Positions 6,314 through 9,704 of a DNA stretch of 9,704 nucleotides are shown piece by piece. The position numbers and the translations under genes are program-made. Numbering within the stretch: the stretch's first letter is position 1; every line of letters begins with the position of its first letter. The notes beneath the pieces are model-generated. The model was given only the letters and a program-made list of their open reading frames with translations. It searched no databases and was not told the origin of the DNA. The stretch comes from Chryseobacterium sp. (GTDB lineage Bacteria; Bacteroidota; Bacteroidia; Flavobacteriales; Weeksellaceae): NCBI GenBank assembly GCA_017989575.1, contig JAGNPP010000076.1, positions 1 to 9,704 of the forward strand, given 5' to 3'.

Positions 6314-6805
6314 ATGATCAAAACCATTTTAATTGCTACGGACTTTTCTCTTGAATCTTTGGAAATCCTAAAGAAAGTTTTGAAAAATAAAAATGAACAA
6401 AACGATGGAACTCGTTTCAACATTCTTTTCGTTTCTGGTTATGATATGGGCGATTCTATCAGAGATCTATTGTTTACTTCCAAGTCTTCTATTCTTGGAA
6501 AAATCAGATCTGAGGAGTTTTGTGATGCTTACAGTATCATCAATAACAAATATCCGAACCTCATCAACAAAATCACTTGTGACATCTTTACAGGAAGTTT
6601 CCAAAGAACCTTCAACACTTATATGGAGGTGATGAAAATAGATGAAGCCTACTTTGCAACTTCTAAAAGTAAAAGACTGGCGAAAAATCAATTCGAAATC
6701 ACAAACTACCTGAAGAAAAACAAATTTGTACAGCCACAGGAAGTGGTGACACAAGCACCAGACTTTGCCCCTGAAAAGGGAAGATTGGCAGAAGTTTTCT
6801 TGTAA
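6314..6805 (+). CDS. Small universal-stress-protein-like protein
   Basis: The 163-residue product opens with MIKTILIATDFSLESLEILKKVL, the first beta strand and helix of the UspA fold (hydrophobic strand, then DFS and a helix). The second strand, FNILFVSGYD, comes where it should. The usual ATP-binding signature of UspA, G-2x-G-9x-G(S/T) near the C-terminus, is not visible, and the C-terminal 30 residues (from about QPQEVVTQAPDF) are polar and unlike the family. It is therefore either a divergent, probably non-ATP-binding Usp relative or an unrelated protein with a similar first strand. No signal peptide is present, so it is cytoplasmic. I chose the ATG at 6314 over a TTG at 6257 because the Usp strand begins there and a promoter element lies between the two. 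A gap of 49 bases with no terminator separates it from the membrane gene downstream, suggesting an operon. Confidence 0.75.
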   Translation: MIKTILIATDFSLESLEILKKVLKNKNEQNDGTRFNILFVSGYDMGDSIRDLLFTSKSSILGKIRSEEFCDAYSIINNKYPNLINKITCDIFTGSFQRTFNTYMEVMKIDEAYFATSKSKRLAKNQFEITNYLKKNKFVQPQEVVTQAPDFAPEKGRLAEVFL

Positions 6806-6854
6806 AATTTCATCTGCCAAAATACATTAAAATCAACATCAAAAAAATATTAAT

Positions 6855-7700
6855 ATGTTAAGAAATTATAGTAACAGCAGGACGTTGGGAGACAACATTA
6901 GACTGGGGACGCTGACTGCTTTTACGGCAGGAACTATAAACATAGCATCCCTTTTGATTTTCCTCTCTTTTACCTCCAATGTGACAGGACACTACGCAAT
7001 TCTGGCAGCAGAAATAAGCCAAGGAAACTGGAAACAGGTTTTGGTAGTTGCAGGATGGATTTTCTTATTCTTTTTCGGAGGATTTGTAGCGAATCTTAGT
7101 GTGATAAATTTTAATAAAAAAAGTAAATATTTTGCACACGCACTTCCAATTATCTTAGAAATCTTGTGTCTTTTGACCGTGGGAATCTATGGTCAGTTCT
7201 ACTACACCAAAACATTGGAAGAGACGGAAGCCTTGGTCGCATTGATGTTGTTCTCGACAGGTCTCCAAAATGGATTAACGGCGAGCATCTCCAATTTCTC
7301 TGTGAAGACGACTCACCTTACAGGAACCACTACGGATTTAGGTATTCTGGTTTCTATGTTTACTCAGAAAAAATTTAGAAAAAACCCAGAGTTGATTGCC
7401 CGAGCAAAATTATTATCGAGCATTATGGCCGCTTATGTTTTAGGAGCTGTATTCTCTGGATTGACTTACTACCATTTGGAATTCCGCGTATTTTACGTGA
7501 TAAGCTTCTGTCTTTTGGTCGTGATTGGCTATGATTTTTACACCATCAACATCCGACATTTCCGTACAGAATATAGATACTACAAGATCTATCACAAGCC
7601 GACTTTCATTGCATTTTTGTATTACAAATTGCATAACAAAGAGGAAAAACGAACCATCAGCCGACCTTCAAAAGCTAAATTAGCCTTTAGCGAAGATTAG
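6855..7700 (+). CDS. YoaK-family (DUF1275) membrane protein
   Basis: This 281-residue inner-membrane protein has about six hydrophobic segments (roughly 17-37, 45-56, 62-84, 93-115, 125-143 and 186-230, the last probably two helices). The family hallmarks are clear: TAFTAGTINIASLL (21-34), FTSNVTGHYA (39-48), FSTGLQNGLTASIS (133-146) and THLTGTTTDLG (153-163). TSNVTGH and THLTGTTTD look like internal repeats of one motif, as is usual for DUF1275. The biochemical role of the family is not established; a transporter-like function is often supposed. The C-terminal tail (about 235-281) is long and basic (FRTEYRYYKIYHKP, KEEKRTISRPSKAK), longer than typical members, and probably cytoplasmic. It is likely co-transcribed with the Usp-like gene in front, which may link it to a stress response, though this is only context. 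A very strong terminator follows. Confidence 0.9.
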   Translation: MLRNYSNSRTLGDNIRLGTLTAFTAGTINIASLLIFLSFTSNVTGHYAILAAEISQGNWKQVLVVAGWIFLFFFGGFVANLSVINFNKKSKYFAHALPIILEILCLLTVGIYGQFYYTKTLEETEALVALMLFSTGLQNGLTASISNFSVKTTHLTGTTTDLGILVSMFTQKKFRKNPELIARAKLLSSIMAAYVLGAVFSGLTYYHLEFRVFYVISFCLLVVIGYDFYTINIRHFRTEYRYYKIYHKPTFIAFLYYKLHNKEEKRTISRPSKAKLAFSED

Positions 7701-7752
7701 GATTAAAAACACTTCATATATAAAATTAGTTTTTTGTAATAGTTCTTCAAAG

Positions 7753-7784
7753 AAATACACCGAGAGATTCTCGGTGTATTTTGA
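7753..7784. terminator. Perfect 13-bp terminator between convergent genes
   Basis: AAATACACCGAGA (7753-7765) and TCTCGGTGTATTT (7769-7781) are exact reverse complements around a 3-base gap (GAT), followed on the plus strand by TTT. The reverse reading ends in TTTCTTTG. It lies between the YoaK stop (7700) and the trxB stop (7807) and probably serves both. Confidence 0.92.
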
Positions 7785-7806
7785 TTTTAATGATATGTTG
7801 AATGGA

Positions 7807-8778
7807 TTAATCTTGCTCCACCCAAGTATGGTTTTCACCGGCTAATTCACCAAGATATTTCTCTGCATCCATTGCCGCCATACAACCGCTTCCCGCCGCT
7901 GTGATTGCTTGTCTGTAATGATGATCCTGAACATCGCCTGCTGCGAAAACACCTGGAAGATTGGTTCTTGCAGATTTTCCTTCCGTGATGATATATTCGT
8001 TTTCGTCCAAGTCGATCTGTCCTTTGAAAATCCCCGTGTTCGGTTTATGTCCGATTGCGATGAAAATCCCGTGAACATCTATTGTAGAAACTTCGTCAGT
8101 CAAATTATTAACGACTTTTGCTCTCTCTACCAAGAAGTTTTCACCTTCGATTCCGATAAGTTCGTGGTTGTATTTCACTTCAATATTTGGCGTTGTCATT
8201 ACTCTGTCCACCATTACTTTTGAAGCTCGGAAATGGTCCTTTCTAACTAATAAAGTGACTTTGTTACAAATTTTTGAAAGGTAAGTTGCTTCTTCTGCCG
8301 CCGTATCTCCAGCGCCAACCACTACAACATCTTTTCCTCTGTAGAAAAATCCGTCGCAAGTTGCGCATGCAGAAACACCTCCACCAGAATATTTTTTCTC
8401 ATCTTCCAAGCCAAGATATTTTGCTGCTGCTCCAGTTGAGATGATGACACTTTTCGCAAGAATCTCGCGAGAACCTGTACTCAATTTGTGGATTCCACCT
8501 CTTAATTTGGAAAACTCCACTTTTGAGATCATCTCGTAATGAACCTTAGTCTCGAAACGTTCCGCTTGCTTTTGCAAATGCAGCATCATTTCCGGACCTG
8601 TGATCCCTTCTGGATAACCTGGGAAATTCTCAACTTCTGTAGTGGTCGTCAATTGTCCTCCTGGTTCCAATCCTGTGAATAATTCTGGTTTCAGACTTGC
8701 TCTGGCAGCGTAAATCGCGGCGGTAAAACCAGCTGGTCCAGATCCTACAATCACACAATCTAAGATATTGTTTTCCAT
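7807..8778 (-). CDS. trxB: Thioredoxin-disulfide reductase
   Basis: TrxB is an FAD enzyme that passes electrons from NADPH to thioredoxin in the cytoplasm, supporting ribonucleotide reduction, disulfide repair and peroxide defence. The 323 residues match the low-molecular-weight bacterial type. They show the FAD-binding GSGPAGFTAAIYAARA (12-27), ENFPGYPEGITG, and the redox-active C138-A-T-C141 with the following DGFFYRG. The NADPH-binding GAGDTAAEEATYL (155-167) is followed by RKDHFRASK, where basic residues favour NADPH. The C-terminal FAD motif is GVFAAGDVQDHHYRQAITAAGSGCMAA. All key residues are intact and the length is normal. The ATG at 8778 matches the family start. A promoter element lies 73-80 bases upstream, so the gene is probably transcribed alone and not with the membrane gene behind it. 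Confidence 0.98.
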   Translation of the reverse strand: MENNILDCVIVGSGPAGFTAAIYAARASLKPELFTGLEPGGQLTTTTEVENFPGYPEGITGPEMMLHLQKQAERFETKVHYEMISKVEFSKLRGGIHKLSTGSREILAKSVIISTGAAAKYLGLEDEKKYSGGGVSACATCDGFFYRGKDVVVVGAGDTAAEEATYLSKICNKVTLLVRKDHFRASKVMVDRVMTTPNIEVKYNHELIGIEGENFLVERAKVVNNLTDEVSTIDVHGIFIAIGHKPNTGIFKGQIDLDENEYIITEGKSARTNLPGVFAAGDVQDHHYRQAITAAGSGCMAAMDAEKYLGELAGENHTWVEQD

Positions 8779-8850
8779 TTTTATAATTAAATTATTTTAT
8801 TCTTTTTAAGGCTATTTGATGAATCGACTTTTTTCTCGATTTTTAGTTTT

Positions 8851-8858
8851 CAAATATA
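8851..8858 (-). promoter_or_regulatory. Promoter -7 element of trxB
   Basis: On the minus strand, TATATTTG (8858-8851) is an exact TAnnTTTG. A TTTG at 8887-8884 is a possible -33 element, with a long 25-bp spacing. The predicted start near 8844 leaves a leader of about 65 nt. The leader begins with an inverted repeat, AATCGA/TCGATT (8841-8836 and 8827-8822), that could stabilise the 5' end of the mRNA. Confidence 0.6.
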
Positions 8859-8959
8859 AATCTTTACGTGAAAAAAGCGAACACAAATTTCGGGAATTAA
8901 TTATTCATAACCTATCTAAACTGTCAATTTGAAATATATGAATGATGAATCATATTTGA

Positions 8960-9655
8960 TTATTGCTGATTAAAAACGAAAGCCAAAATAATCAACACAA
9001 TATCAATTCCAACAAGAATCCAAACCAGTTTTAAATCCGGCTCCGCAAATCCTTCTATGAATTGTCTGATTTTAAGAGACAAAATAGCACTCAAATTAGT
9101 GTCAGGATTTTTAAGATCTACGTTATCCATTTTGATTTTTTTGAGAACGAATTTGATAATTCTCTTCTGCAATTTTGGTGTCTGCGAATCATTGTTAATA
9201 GTATCCAACAATTTGACTTTTACAACGCTCCATTCTGTAATATTCTTCAAAAATCCAGGTTGCTTCTGGAGCATTTTATTGATATAAAAATCAATTTTAG
9301 GTTCTATGAAATCTGCAATCTTATATTTCCACACATTATAAACGGCAGAAGCAATCGCATTTTTGTTGGCTAAAATAATGAAAAGAACAGGTGCTAAAAT
9401 CCCGACAGTCAGAAGTAAAGCCGTCCAAAACTCGACCATAAACAGGAAAATAAATCCCATAATTGCGCCTAATATTCCTGCGTGCGCCGAAGCCGGAAAT
9501 CCTCCTCCCGAATTATCGCCCAATAAAATAATCGCAATCACGATATTGACAATCATAATGACTGCGCCAATCAACGAAACTTTGATCCAAGCCAGGGAAG
9601 CTTTTCCGCTGATCTTCGCGAATAGTTTGATGTTACCGATTAATTCTTCTTTCAT
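8960..9655 (-). CDS. Hypothetical four-helix inner-membrane protein, 231 residues
   Basis: I do not recognise a family. Three hydrophobic helices lie in the N-terminal half (about 24-46, 59-75 and 79-97). The first two are separated by a glycine-rich loop, LGDNSGGGFPASAHAG (45-60). A long polar region of about 110 residues follows (98-207), rich in Lys and Ile and helical in pattern (for example KLQKRIIKFVLKKIK). A single C-terminal helix (about 209-227, KLVWILVGIDIVLIILAFVF) closes the protein. The topology suggests a membrane anchor holding a cytoplasmic helical domain. There is no signal peptide cleavage site. The ATG at 9655 fits the amphipathic N-terminus that precedes the first helix. 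No clear terminator lies between this gene and trxB; only a weak hairpin near 8934-8956 is seen. Its own promoter is outside the window or not recognisable in the 49 bases shown. Confidence 0.75.
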   Translation of the reverse strand: MKEELIGNIKLFAKISGKASLAWIKVSLIGAVIMIVNIVIAIILLGDNSGGGFPASAHAGILGAIMGFIFLFMVEFWTALLLTVGILAPVLFIILANKNAIASAVYNVWKYKIADFIEPKIDFYINKMLQKQPGFLKNITEWSVVKVKLLDTINNDSQTPKLQKRIIKFVLKKIKMDNVDLKNPDTNLSAILSLKIRQFIEGFAEPDLKLVWILVGIDIVLIILAFVFNQQ

Positions 9656-9704
9656 TTGTGTATTTTGTTTTTATTAATGATTTTAAACTTTCACTTTTAA
9701 TTCA

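Noticed and set aside
8822..8841. AATCGA/TCGATT hairpin in the trxB leader as a riboswitch
   Set aside because: A single 6-bp stem is too simple for a known riboswitch class; at most it protects the 5' end.
8930..8956. Hairpin between the membrane gene and trxB as a terminator
   Set aside because: The pairing is AT-only, about 6 bp long and lacks a following U-run on the minus strand.
1..9704. CRISPR array, insertion sequence, prophage or defence system
   Set aside because: No regularly spaced direct repeats, transposase, integrase, restriction or toxin-antitoxin genes are present; the six intact recognised or partly recognised genes are ordinary chromosomal types.

Overview
The window looks like a chromosomal segment of a Bacteroidota bacterium of class Flavobacteriia, most like Chryseobacterium or a relative in Weeksellaceae. 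Four signs point there: AT-rich intergenic DNA; promoters of the TAnnTTTG type instead of the usual -10/-35; start codons with no clear Shine-Dalgarno sequence; and a secreted nuclease ending in a type IX secretion (Por) sorting domain. The genus is inferred from gene style, not proven.

Layout, left to right. Bases 31-204 on the minus strand hold a complete small transcription unit with no reading frame: a strong Bacteroidota promoter, about 130 nt of transcript folding into a long stem with a central bubble, and an intrinsic terminator. This architecture suggests a 6S-type regulatory RNA. Next come an orphan 127-residue protein (+) with its own terminator, then a secreted family 3 glycoside hydrolase (+) with promoter and terminator. 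The gap between this hydrolase and the convergent nuclease holds two terminators and a structured element (about 3510-3600) that looks like a dispersed intergenic repeat. The minus strand then carries a modular secreted endonuclease I (signal peptide, nuclease, fibronectin III, beta-sandwich, T9SS signal). Just upstream of it lies an N-terminally truncated copy of the tRNA thiolase MnmA, whose break lies close to a perfect 10-bp inverted repeat.

The plus strand continues with a probable two-gene operon: a short UspA-like protein and a YoaK/DUF1275 membrane protein. It ends at a perfect 13-bp bidirectional terminator facing trxB (-), the thioredoxin reductase, which has its own promoter. The last gene (-) encodes an unrecognised four-helix membrane protein.

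The genes do not form one pathway. Secreted functions (glycan cleavage, extracellular nucleic acid degradation) sit among housekeeping and stress functions in short, individually terminated units. I see no CRISPR array, tRNA, rRNA, transposase or phage gene. The least ordinary content is the small RNA locus, the structured intergenic element and the truncated mnmA.
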